A DNA stretch of 64,000 nt from Rhodovulum robiginosum. GTDB taxonomy: Bacteria > Pseudomonadota > Alphaproteobacteria > Rhodobacterales > Rhodobacteraceae. Within the stretch, counting starts at the first letter, position 1. Each line of letters begins with the position of its first letter. The translations under genes and the position numbers were made by a program. The notes beneath the pieces are model-generated. The model searched no databases. It was given only the letters and a program-made list of their open reading frames with translations, and was not told where the DNA came from. Where the stretch lies: positions 1-64,000 of the forward strand of contig NZ_RWGU01000041.1 of NCBI RefSeq assembly GCF_003944755.1. Direction: 5' to 3'. Below are positions 7,035 to 14,638 of this stretch, in pieces.

Positions 7035-8405
7035 ATGACCACCGACAAGGACAGCGAGGGCGGGGCGTTCGGCGGCTTCGGCGCCGAATGGAAACCCTCG
7101 AACCTGACCCCCGACGAGGCACGGCGCGCCACCGACTGGGTCGCGCAGAAGATCGACAAGCGCGCGCTTCTGACCGGCAAGGAGCGTAAAGAGGACATCC
7201 GCGACCACATGTGGGAGCTGGAGCGCGAGGGCGAGATCATCGTCCACCGCATCGGCGACGGCCACGAGCCGGTGATGGCCAAGACGCTTTACGGCTGGGA
7301 CAAGAAGATCCCGACCAACAACCTTTGGCATCACAAATCCTGCGGGCAGTGCGGCAACATCCCCGGCTACCCGTCCTCGGTGCTGTGGATCATGAACCAG
7401 ATGGGGCAGACCTATCTGGACGAGACCGACCAGACCTCGTGCACCGCGTGGAATTATCACGGCTCGGGCATCGGCAACGTGGTGTCGCTGGCGGCGGTGT
7501 TCTTGCGCAACTTCCACCAGGCCTATGTCTCGGCCAAGGCGATGGGCCTGCCCGAGGGCACGTTCTACCCGCTGGTCCATTGCGGCACCTCCTTCGGCAA
7601 CTACAAGGAGATGCGGATTTTCCTGATGGAATCGCCCGAGTTGCGGGCCGAGGTGAAAGCGATCCTCGGCAAGCTGGGGCGGCTGGTGGACGGCAAGCTG
7701 CTGATCCCCGAAGAGATCGTGCATTATTCCGAATGGCTGCACGTGATGCGCCACCGCATCGCCGAGCGCCAGACGATCGACGTCAGCAACATCCGCACCA
7801 CCGTCCACCCGGCCTGCCATGTCTACAAGATGGTGCCTGAGGACGTGATCTATGACGACACGGTGATGAACGGCAACCGCGTGGCGGTGACCACCGGGCT
7901 GCTGCAATCGCTGGGCACCCAGGTCATCGACTATTCCACCTGGTACGACTGCTGCGGCTTCGGCTTTCGCCACATCATCGGCGAGCGCGAATTCACCCGC
8001 TCCTTCGCCATCGACCGCAAGATCAAGGTCGCCGTCGAAGAGGCCAAGTCGGACGTGATGATCGGGCACGATACGGGCTGCATCACCACGCTGGACAAGA
8101 ACCAGTGGATCGGCAAGGCGGTGGACAAGGTCTATGCCCTGCCGGTGATGGCCGATTGCCAGTTCGCCGCGCTGGCCATGGGCGCGCACCCCTACAAGCT
8201 GGCCCAGCTGCACTGGCACGCCTCCCCCTTCGAGGTGCTGCTCGAAAAGATGGGCATCGACTGGGAAAAGGCGCGGGCCGAGTTCGAGGCCTATCTCGAC
8301 GAGGTCAAGGAAGGCCGCATCGAGACGCTCTATGACCCCAAGCGCGCAATCACGTCCGGTCCCGGCTACGAGAAACCGAAATCCCTTGCAGGAGCAGAGA
8401 AGTGA
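7035..8405 (+). CDS. shdrB1: sHdr complex subunit B1 (CCG-domain protein)
   Basis: The product has 456 residues and is longer than B2. Its Cys residues include a Cys103-x2-Cys106 pair with Cys136 and Cys183 in the N-terminal half. In the C-terminal half are Cys261, the adjacent Cys306-Cys307 (YDCCGFGF) and Cys349. The C-terminal set lacks the final CxxC of a canonical CCG domain, having a single Cys instead. CCG domains of HdrB hold unusual noncubane clusters in methanogen heterodisulfide reductase; in sHdr this copy is thought to be divergent. The ATG at 7035 has GGGAGG eight bases upstream. The gene ends in a GTGA overlap with shdrA. Confidence 0.9.
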   Translation: MTTDKDSEGGAFGGFGAEWKPSNLTPDEARRATDWVAQKIDKRALLTGKERKEDIRDHMWELEREGEIIVHRIGDGHEPVMAKTLYGWDKKIPTNNLWHHKSCGQCGNIPGYPSSVLWIMNQMGQTYLDETDQTSCTAWNYHGSGIGNVVSLAAVFLRNFHQAYVSAKAMGLPEGTFYPLVHCGTSFGNYKEMRIFLMESPELRAEVKAILGKLGRLVDGKLLIPEEIVHYSEWLHVMRHRIAERQTIDVSNIRTTVHPACHVYKMVPEDVIYDDTVMNGNRVAVTTGLLQSLGTQVIDYSTWYDCCGFGFRHIIGEREFTRSFAIDRKIKVAVEEAKSDVMIGHDTGCITTLDKNQWIGKAVDKVYALPVMADCQFAALAMGAHPYKLAQLHWHASPFEVLLEKMGIDWEKARAEFEAYLDEVKEGRIETLYDPKRAITSGPGYEKPKSLAGAEK

Positions 8406-9454
8406 GCCAGCCCGTCCTTATCGTCGGCGGCGGTCCCGCCGGTCTGTCCGCCGCCCAGGCCCTTGCCGCGGTCAACCAGAAAAGCGTGCTGATCGAGAAG
8501 GAAGACCGCCTCGGAGGCGCGCCGATCCTGTCGGGCTATGCCAAGCTGGTGCCGAGCCACGAATGGGCCAGCGACGCCATCGGCGGCATGGTCGCCCGGG
8601 TGGAAGGCAACCCGCATATCGAGGTGCGGACCGGCGCGACGGTGAAAGCGTTCAGCGGCGGCCCCGGCGATTTCGTCGCCACGCTGTCGGACGGGTCCAA
8701 GGTCGAGGCGGGATCGGCGATCCTGGCCACCGGGTTCACCCATTTCGACAGCGTGAACAAGCCCGAATGGGGCTTCGGCACCTATCCCGACGTGGTGACC
8801 ACGACCCAGGTCGAACAGATGATCTCGTCGGGGGGCGGCATCAAGTGCCCCTCGGACGGGCGTGTGCCCGACCGGGTGGCCATCCTGCTCTGCGTCGGCT
8901 CGCGCGACCGCCAGATCGGCCGCGAATGGTGCTCGAAAATCTGCTGCACCGTGTCGGCCAATATCGCCATGGAAATCCGCGAGATGTCGCCCGAGACGAA
9001 TGTCTATATCTACTACATGGATATCCGCACCTTCGGCCTTTACGAGGGCGAGTATTACTGGGGCAGCCAGGAAAATCATAAGGTCAAATACGTCAAGGCG
9101 CGCATCGCCGAGGTGACCTCGGACGGCAAGCGCCTGCTGGTCAAGGGCGAGGACACGCTGGTCAAGCGCCCGATCTCGATCCCGTTCGACATGGTGGTGC
9201 ACGCGGTCGGCATGGACCCCAACGTGGACAACATGACCCTGTCGGCGATCTTCGACGTCGAGCTGAACCGCTGGGGCTATGTCGGACGGCAGAACGCCTA
9301 TGCAACGCTGGCCGAGACCTCGCGCCCGGGCGTCTTCGTCGCCGGCGCGGCCTCGGGCCCCGAGACGATCGACGATTCCATCGCCCAGGGCCACGCCGCG
9401 GCGATGGCGGCGATGGGCTTTGCCATGTCGGGCGTCAAGGACGCCGCCGAGTGA
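8402..9454 (+). CDS. shdrA: sHdr complex flavoprotein subunit A
   Basis: The 350-residue flavoprotein begins with an FAD-binding motif (VGGGPAGLS, residues 8-16). It is much shorter than methanogen HdrA, as expected for the sulfur-oxidizing version, which lacks the added ferredoxin domains. Cysteines cluster at Cys149, Cys164 and CSKICC (Cys177, 181, 182), the set that ligates the atypical 4Fe-4S cluster in sHdrA. A C-terminal ATRPGVFVAGAASGP-like segment (SRPGVFVAGAASGP) is the second FAD contact. It starts at a GTG overlapping the shdrB1 stop by 4 bp. It is the electron hub of the complex and probably hands electrons to NAD+, directly or through a partner; the acceptor is not shown by the sequence. 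Confidence 0.92.
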   Translation: MSQPVLIVGGGPAGLSAAQALAAVNQKSVLIEKEDRLGGAPILSGYAKLVPSHEWASDAIGGMVARVEGNPHIEVRTGATVKAFSGGPGDFVATLSDGSKVEAGSAILATGFTHFDSVNKPEWGFGTYPDVVTTTQVEQMISSGGGIKCPSDGRVPDRVAILLCVGSRDRQIGREWCSKICCTVSANIAMEIREMSPETNVYIYYMDIRTFGLYEGEYYWGSQENHKVKYVKARIAEVTSDGKRLLVKGEDTLVKRPISIPFDMVVHAVGMDPNVDNMTLSAIFDVELNRWGYVGRQNAYATLAETSRPGVFVAGAASGPETIDDSIAQGHAAAMAAMGFAMSGVKDAAE

Positions 9455-10326
9455 TGTTCGGACTGACGCGCAAGACAGAGGTCGCAGCGCCGGAAGCCCC
9501 GGTGCTCGACCTGTCGGGCCCGCGTCTGCGGCGCGCGATGGATCACCTGGTGGAAAGCGCAGAGCCCACGGGCGGCGTGGATCGCTACGTGACCGCGCTG
9601 TGGCTGAAGGCCTCGCTCTTCGAGGAAATGCTGGGCAAGGGCCAGGTGGCCGAGTTGACCGAGACCGAGTTCCTCGACCTTTGCGCCTTCGTCACGCCGG
9701 CGCGCCGCAAGGTCGGCGCGCTGATGGCCGAGACCGGGTTCGAGGAAATGCGCGCCCGGCTGACGGCGCTCTTGGAGGGCTGGTGCGACACGTCGACCGC
9801 CGACGCACGGCTCGCCGCCTTTGTCGACGGCTTTCCGCAGGACAAGGCCCATCGCTGGCTGCGCGACCTCGGCGCCGAGGTTCTGCATTTCACCGCAGCC
9901 GACCGCTACCCGCTGATGACCCGCTGGGTGTGGGACAGCAAGGTGGGCACCGGCGTGGTGCGCGAGATCTGGTTTGCCGACGACGTGAGCGAGGCCAGGA
10001 TCGACGCGCCCGCCGATTTCGTCACCTTCGCCGCGCTGGCCGAAGAGTTGCAAGGCTTCTTGCGGGCAGAAGGCATCTACCGCGACCTGCCCTTCTTCAC
10101 CGACCTGCTGATGGCGCATGTCTATGCCGCCTACATCAACGACCGCGGCGGAGAGTTCATGCGCGCGGAATTCGCCACCGCCGCCGACCCGATGCTGCAC
10201 ACCCGCAGGATGCTGGGCCTCGACGCGGTGGATACCGAAACCGGCCGCACGCGGCTCAAGCTCGTCGACGGCACCGCCCATACCCTGGGCGCGCTCGGCG
10301 CGACAGACCCGCAGGAGGCGATGTGA
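9454..10326 (+). CDS. shdrH: sHdr-operon protein between A and C2 (sHdrH)
   Basis: The 290-residue product has no Cys motif, signal peptide or membrane segment. It is largely helical and acidic, with a segment WDSKVGTGVVREIWF near residue 170. A protein of this kind is always found between shdrA and shdrC2 in sHdr operons and is called Hyp or sHdrH. It belongs to no enzyme family I recognise. The start ATG overlaps the shdrA stop by one base (TGATG), and the stop lies one base before the shdrC2 start, so stoichiometric production with the complex is likely. Its role (assembly or stability of the complex) is inference from conserved position. Confidence 0.82.
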   Translation: MFGLTRKTEVAAPEAPVLDLSGPRLRRAMDHLVESAEPTGGVDRYVTALWLKASLFEEMLGKGQVAELTETEFLDLCAFVTPARRKVGALMAETGFEEMRARLTALLEGWCDTSTADARLAAFVDGFPQDKAHRWLRDLGAEVLHFTAADRYPLMTRWVWDSKVGTGVVREIWFADDVSEARIDAPADFVTFAALAEELQGFLRAEGIYRDLPFFTDLLMAHVYAAYINDRGGEFMRAEFATAADPMLHTRRMLGLDAVDTETGRTRLKLVDGTAHTLGALGATDPQEAM

Positions 10327-10327
10327 C

Positions 10328-11083
10328 ATGCCGATCCATGAAAAATCCCTGATCCGCCCCGAAAACCTGCGCGAGCAGGATGAGCTGGTGATCGACGGGG
10401 TGGACGTGTCAGGCCACTGGTCGACCTTCATCGAAACCCGCGCCGTCACCGATTACAACGAGGCGATGCAGGACGAGATCGCGGCGCTGGCGGGCGGCGA
10501 GAACATCCACCGCTGCTGGCAATGCGGGTCATGCACCAACGCCTGCACCGTCCATGCGGTCAACCCCGACTTCAACCCGCGTTACTGGATCTATCTGATC
10601 CGGCTGGGCATGGAGGACGAGCTGGTCCGCGACAAGGACATCATCTGGCAATGCGTGAGCTGCAACAAATGCACCGACGCCTGCCCGCGCGATGTGGTGC
10701 CCGAGGCGGTGATGAAGGCCACCGCCCACTGGCTGGAATTGAAAGGCCATGTCGACAAGAAACCCTCGACCCATTTCGACGAGGGCTTTTCTGCGCAGGT
10801 CATCGAGACCGGCAAGATCGAGGACGGGCTGGTGGTGCGCGATTTCTTCAAGCGCATGGGCGACCCGTTCCGCCCCTTCAAGGAGCCCTACCTGGTGGCG
10901 ATGATCACCGGCATCGCGAAACGCGCGCCGATTGGCTACCTGCTGAAGATGGGTCTGGCGCTCGTCGTCCGCCCGCGCACCCGCGGCTGGGCCCCCGCCC
11001 GCAAGGGCATCGAGGAATACATCAGGGAAGTCGACGCCAAGGACCGCAAGGCGCTGGGGCTTCCGGCCGAGGGGGGCCACTGA
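10328..11083 (+). CDS. shdrC2: sHdr complex iron-sulfur subunit C2
   Basis: The 251-residue second HdrC copy has two cluster motifs: CWQCGSCTNAC (Cys63, 66, 69, 73) and CVSCNKCTDACP (Cys109, 112, 115, 119). It differs from C1 in lacking the acidic tail and ending in a basic/glycine-rich stretch (KALGLPAEGGH). It should pair with HdrB2, which follows after one base. Part of the tightly packed shdr operon, cytoplasmic. Confidence 0.9.
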   Translation: MPIHEKSLIRPENLREQDELVIDGVDVSGHWSTFIETRAVTDYNEAMQDEIAALAGGENIHRCWQCGSCTNACTVHAVNPDFNPRYWIYLIRLGMEDELVRDKDIIWQCVSCNKCTDACPRDVVPEAVMKATAHWLELKGHVDKKPSTHFDEGFSAQVIETGKIEDGLVVRDFFKRMGDPFRPFKEPYLVAMITGIAKRAPIGYLLKMGLALVVRPRTRGWAPARKGIEEYIREVDAKDRKALGLPAEGGH

Positions 11084-11084
11084 G

Positions 11085-12008
11085 ATGGAGAAGGATCTGA
11101 AAAAGGTCGCCTATTACCCCGGCTGCGCGCTGGAGGGCACGGGCTACGCCTATAACAAGTCGACCAAGGCGGTCGCCAAGGAGTTGGGCCTCGATCTCGT
11201 CGAAGTGGAAAACTGGAACTGCTGCGGGGCGATGGAGGTCAAGAACATCGACCCCGAAATCGAAACCTACCTGTCGGCGCGTGTGCTGTCGCAGACCGAA
11301 AAGATGGGGTTCGACAAGGTGATGGCGCCCTGCAACGGCTGCTATCACAACCTCAAGAAGGCCGAACACGACCTGACCCACGACGCGCACTCGGTCGAGG
11401 TCAACGACCGGCTGTCGAAAAAGGCAGGCCACAAGACCTACGAGGCCGGCAAGGTCGAGACGCTGCACGCGCTCGACTGGCTGATGCGCGCGGTGGGCGA
11501 GGAAGAGATTTCCCGTCGGGTCAGGAAATCGCTCAGCGGCATCAAGGTCGCCAACTATTACGGCTGCATGTACACCCGCCCGCGCCGCATCTTCCCCGAA
11601 AAGGACAAGGGGCCGGGCACGGAATCGACCGCCAACCCGCATTTCATGGACGACCTCCTCGCCGCGGCGGGGGCCGAGAACGTGGCGTTTCCGTTGAAGA
11701 CCGCCTGCTGCGGCGGCGCGCACACGCTGTCGGACAGCGACACCTCGACCAAGCTGTGCCTGAACATCCTCACCGCGGCCGAGGCCTCGGGCGCCGACGT
11801 GATCGCCACCGAATGCCCGACCTGTCACACCGGGCTGGAGATGCACCAGATCCGCGCCGAAAAGGTTATGGGCCGCAAGACCAAGGTCAAGATCATGCAT
11901 TTCACCCAGCTTCTGGGGCTGGCTCTGGGATTGTCGTCGCGCAAGGTCGGCGTGAACGACAACTTTTCCGACTCCCGCGGCTTCGTGAAAGAGCGAGGGC
12001 TGGGATGA
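11085..12008 (+). CDS. shdrB2: sHdr complex subunit B2 (two CCG domains)
   Basis: The 307-residue protein carries the full HdrB cysteine set. Domain 1 is Cys14, Cys46-Cys47 and Cys83-x2-Cys86, which exactly fits Cx31CCx35CxxC. Domain 2 is Cys161, Cys208-Cys209 and Cys244-x2-Cys247. It is therefore the canonical noncubane-cluster subunit and the likely catalytic site where LbpA-bound sulfur is processed, in contrast with the degenerate B1. Its stop overlaps the next gene (ATGA) by 4 bp. Confidence 0.92.
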   Translation: MEKDLKKVAYYPGCALEGTGYAYNKSTKAVAKELGLDLVEVENWNCCGAMEVKNIDPEIETYLSARVLSQTEKMGFDKVMAPCNGCYHNLKKAEHDLTHDAHSVEVNDRLSKKAGHKTYEAGKVETLHALDWLMRAVGEEEISRRVRKSLSGIKVANYYGCMYTRPRRIFPEKDKGPGTESTANPHFMDDLLAAAGAENVAFPLKTACCGGAHTLSDSDTSTKLCLNILTAAEASGADVIATECPTCHTGLEMHQIRAEKVMGRKTKVKIMHFTQLLGLALGLSSRKVGVNDNFSDSRGFVKERGLG

Positions 12009-12475
12009 CCCGCACGCCCCGCTCCATCGCCGAGGTCGAGGCAGCCTGCGACGCGCTGGACGCCCTGCCCGGCGACGCGTTGGCCACCGATCCGGCGGCC
12101 CATGCAGCCGAATTGCTGCATCTGGGCGAGGACGTGCTGGCGGCCTGGGTGACGGCCAAGGGCGGCGCGCCGACCGAGGGCGAGAGCGAAGGTTTTCGCC
12201 TGCTCGCGCTGCACCGGCAGGGCGCGCGGGGCACCCCGAGCTTCAACGCCTGCCGAGAGACTTGCCGAGAGCTGGTCTATCATCACAATCTGGTTCTGGA
12301 CGATCCCGCGTCCTCCGAGGCCGTGCAGCGACTGCGGATGGCCACGATGATCGCCCGGCACCTGGCCCTGTTCGTCGGCGGCAAGCTGGTCGTCGACGGT
12401 CTGGGCGATTTCTGCTGCTCGTCGCGCCCGATCCGTCAGGGCGAGACCGCGGCGCCCGAAGCGATGGAGACCTGA
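12005..12475 (+). CDS. Uncharacterised 156-residue protein within the sHdr operon
   Basis: No family is recognised. The protein is acidic, alanine-rich and predicted helical, without signal peptide or membrane segments. Two places stand out: NACRETCRELVYHHN (Cys residues four apart with two histidines nearby) and the C-terminal VDGLGDFCCSSRPIR with a Cys-Cys pair. The start overlaps the shdrB2 stop by 4 bp and the stop is one base from lbpA. It is thus translated between the catalytic subunit and the lipoyl carrier, and probably works with them. The Cys and His residues could bind metal or sulfur, but that is speculation from sequence alone. Confidence 0.7.
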   Translation: MTRTPRSIAEVEAACDALDALPGDALATDPAAHAAELLHLGEDVLAAWVTAKGGAPTEGESEGFRLLALHRQGARGTPSFNACRETCRELVYHHNLVLDDPASSEAVQRLRMATMIARHLALFVGGKLVVDGLGDFCCSSRPIRQGETAAPEAMET

Positions 12476-12476
12476 C

Positions 12477-12920
12477 ATGCCCGTAGTCCGCGGCTGCACC
12501 CTTCCCGACGACCTACTCTACGACGTTCCCAACAACATCTGGTATCGCGACAACGGCGACGGCACCCTGACCGCCGGCATGACGATGATCGCCACCGCCA
12601 TGGCGGGCCAGTTGGTCGCCTTTACCGCCAAGAAGGTGGGCAAGACGATCAAGGAAGGCAAATCCATCGCCACGGTCGAATCGGGCAAATGGGTGGGTCC
12701 GGCCAAGGTGGCCTTCGAGGCCGAGATCGTCGAGGTCAACGACGGGCTGGTCGCCGACCCCAAGCTGGCCAACAGCGACCCCTATGACGCCGGCTGGATG
12801 GTCAAGGTCAAGCCCGTCGATGCCGCCGCGCCCCAGGCCGTGCTGGTGCCCGGCAGCGCCGTGGCCGACCCCTACGAGGCCAAGATGGCCGCCGACGATT
12901 TCGCGGGCTGCGCCGCCTGA
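12477..12920 (+). CDS. lbpA: Lipoate-binding protein of the sHdr pathway (GcvH-like)
   Basis: The 147-residue GcvH-like carrier has the lipoyl-domain core. TVESGKWVGPAK contains the lysine to be lipoylated (Lys71), preceded by the glycine-rich turn IKEGKS and followed by GEIVEVN-like FEAEIVEVNDG. In sHdr systems LbpA carries the lipoyl arm that binds sulfur during oxidation and is not interchangeable with GcvH of the glycine cleavage system. An Ala-rich C-terminal extension ends in DDFAGCAA. The LipS-type and LipT-like genes at the left edge would make its cofactor. It is part of the shdr operon. Confidence 0.92.
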   Translation: MPVVRGCTLPDDLLYDVPNNIWYRDNGDGTLTAGMTMIATAMAGQLVAFTAKKVGKTIKEGKSIATVESGKWVGPAKVAFEAEIVEVNDGLVADPKLANSDPYDAGWMVKVKPVDAAAPQAVLVPGSAVADPYEAKMAADDFAGCAA

Positions 12921-12998
12921 CGCGATGACTGCCGCGCGGGGCCCGGAAGGCGGCGCGCGCGGCCAAACAAGGGGGCCTGCCGGCCCGGGGAGAGAGAG

Positions 12999-13493
12999 AT
13001 GCTCGACGACACCAATGCCAAGGCCATGACGATCATCGTCACCAAGGGCACGCTGGACTGGGCCTACCCACCTTTCATCCTTGCCACCACCGCGGCCGCG
13101 ATGGGCATCGAGACCACGATGTTCTTTACCTTTTACGGGCTGCAGCTGCTGAAAAAGGATCTCGATCCCAAGATCAACCCGCTGGGCAACGCCGCGATGG
13201 AGATGCCGATGGGCGGCGGGCACATGGCGATGCCCAACATCGTCGCGGCGCTGCCCGGCATGACCTCGCTGACGACGAACATGATGAAGAACATGCTCAA
13301 GAAAAAGGGCGTCGCCTCGATCGAGGAGCTGCGCGAGCTGGCGCTGGAGGCCGACGTCAAGATGATCGCCTGCCAGATGACGATGGACCTGTTCGAATAC
13401 AAGCGCGAGGACATGATCGACGGCCCGGAACTGGGCGGCGCGGCCTCGTGGGTCGATGTCGCCGCGAAAAGCGACATCAACCTTTATATCTGA
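12999..13493 (+). CDS. dsrE3A: DsrE-family protein, DsrE3A-like sulfur carrier
   Basis: This 164-residue protein belongs to the larger DsrE3A/peroxiredoxin-like DsrE branch. The single cysteine, Cys125 in KMIACQMTMDLF, is the conserved sulfur-binding residue of this branch. A Met/Gly-rich segment (PMGGGHMAMP) and a hydrophobic start (LDWAYPPFILATTAAAMG) are also typical. The ATG at 12999 follows GGGGAGAGAGAG. It lies 78 bp after lbpA and 14 bp before tusA. Persulfide transfer between DsrE3A and TusA is established for related systems. The 'A' subtype is my assignment from length and motif. Confidence 0.82.
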   Translation: MLDDTNAKAMTIIVTKGTLDWAYPPFILATTAAAMGIETTMFFTFYGLQLLKKDLDPKINPLGNAAMEMPMGGGHMAMPNIVAALPGMTSLTTNMMKNMLKKKGVASIEELRELALEADVKMIACQMTMDLFEYKREDMIDGPELGGAASWVDVAAKSDINLYI

Positions 13494-13507
13494 CAAGGGA
13501 GAGAGAC

Positions 13508-13735
13508 ATGGCCGATCAGGTTCTTGACGCGCAGGGGCTGAACTGCCCGATGCCCATCCTGCGCGCGAAAAAGGCGCTGAAGGAGCTGCCGACCGGCGGC
13601 ACGCTGGAAATCCTGGCCACCGATCCGGGCGCGGTGAAGGATTTCGAGGCGTTCTGCAGCACCACCGGAAACGAGCTGCTGTCGAGCGAAGAGGACGGCA
13701 AGGTCTTCAAGTTCGTGATCCGTCACACCGGCTGA
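13508..13735 (+). CDS. tusA: Sulfur carrier protein TusA
   Basis: The 75-residue TusA/SirA-fold protein has the hallmark CPMPILRAKKALK segment with the persulfide cysteine Cys13. GGTLEILATDPGAVKDF is the usual second half. It is the last gene of the operon, preceded by GGGAGAGA. In sulfur oxidizers TusA distributes sulfane sulfur in the cytoplasm and hands it to DsrE-type proteins and sHdr. Its last 13 bp overlap the end of the convergent lysR gene. Confidence 0.93.
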   Translation: MADQVLDAQGLNCPMPILRAKKALKELPTGGTLEILATDPGAVKDFEAFCSTTGNELLSSEEDGKVFKFVIRHTG

Positions 13736-14628
13736 TCGCCGGGCGCGGCGGGCTCTGCCAGTAGCGCGGTGAACGCGCGCGCCGCGGGTGACAGCGTCCG
13801 TTCGCGGTGGCGCAGCAGGGTGAAGGCGCGCCTCGGCAGCGCCATGTCAAGCGTGACCAGCGTGCCCGCCTTTAGCGCGCCCGCCACCACCTGCCGCGAC
13901 AACGCCGCCGCCCCCGCCCCGTGCTCGGCGGCGATGCGCACCGCCTCGTTCGACGGCAGTTCCAGCGCGATCTTCAGATCGGCGGGCCGCACGCCCATCT
14001 CGGCCACCGCGCGCTCGAACAGCGCGCGGGTGCCCGAACCCGGCTCGCGGAAGACGAAGGTCATCGCTTTCAGGTCGCCTGGGGTCAGCGGCCGCACGAT
14101 GGGCGCGCCCTGCCCCGGCGCCATCACCAGCACCATCTCGTCCTCGGCCACGGTCTGGGCGGCCAGCGCGGGGGCGTCGATGTCGTCTTCGATCAGGCCC
14201 AGATCGGCCAGCCCCTGTTCGATCTGCCGGGCGACCGCGGCGCTGTTGGCGATGGAAAGGTGCAGCGCGACCGCCGGGCAGCGGGTGCGAAAGCGGTGCA
14301 GGATCGGCGGCAGCCAGTAGGTGGCCACGGTCTGGCTGGCCGCGATCGCCAACTCGCCCCGCGCCAGCCCGGCCAGGTCGGCCATCGCGGCCTCGGCCTG
14401 CGCCGCGCGGGCCAGCACCGCGCGCGCCTCAACCATCAGGACCCGCCCCGCCTCGGTCAGCACGATCCGCCGCCCGACCCGGTCGAAGAGCGGCAGGCCC
14501 AGCCGCGCCTCCAGCGCGCTGACCGCGGCGCTGACCGTGGATTGGGTCAGGTTCAGCGCCTCGGCCGCGCGGGTCACGTGTTCGCGTTCGGCCACCGCCA
14601 GGAAGATGCGCAATTGCTCAAGCGTCAT
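13723..14628 (-). CDS. LysR-family transcriptional regulator (CysB/YeiE-like)
   Basis: The 301-residue protein has an N-terminal winged helix-turn-helix (THQ-like HVTRAAEALNLTQSTVSAAVSALEARLG, residues ~17-45) and a C-terminal periplasmic-binding-like effector domain. FREPGSGTRALFE and ELPSNEAVRIAAEHGAGAAALSRQVV match CysB/YeiE/CbbR-type ligand domains. It is cotranscribed behind the yeiH-type gene (10-bp gap). The same pairing in enterobacteria involves YeiE, a sulfite-responsive regulator. Given the neighbouring sulfite-producing sHdr operon, a sulfite or sulfur-compound ligand is plausible, but that is inference. It converges on tusA with a 13-bp 3' overlap. Confidence 0.88.
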   Translation of the reverse strand: MTLEQLRIFLAVAEREHVTRAAEALNLTQSTVSAAVSALEARLGLPLFDRVGRRIVLTEAGRVLMVEARAVLARAAQAEAAMADLAGLARGELAIAASQTVATYWLPPILHRFRTRCPAVALHLSIANSAAVARQIEQGLADLGLIEDDIDAPALAAQTVAEDEMVLVMAPGQGAPIVRPLTPGDLKAMTFVFREPGSGTRALFERAVAEMGVRPADLKIALELPSNEAVRIAAEHGAGAAALSRQVVAGALKAGTLVTLDMALPRRAFTLLRHRERTLSPAARAFTALLAEPAAPGDQPV

Positions 14629-14638
14629 GGGCTTGATC

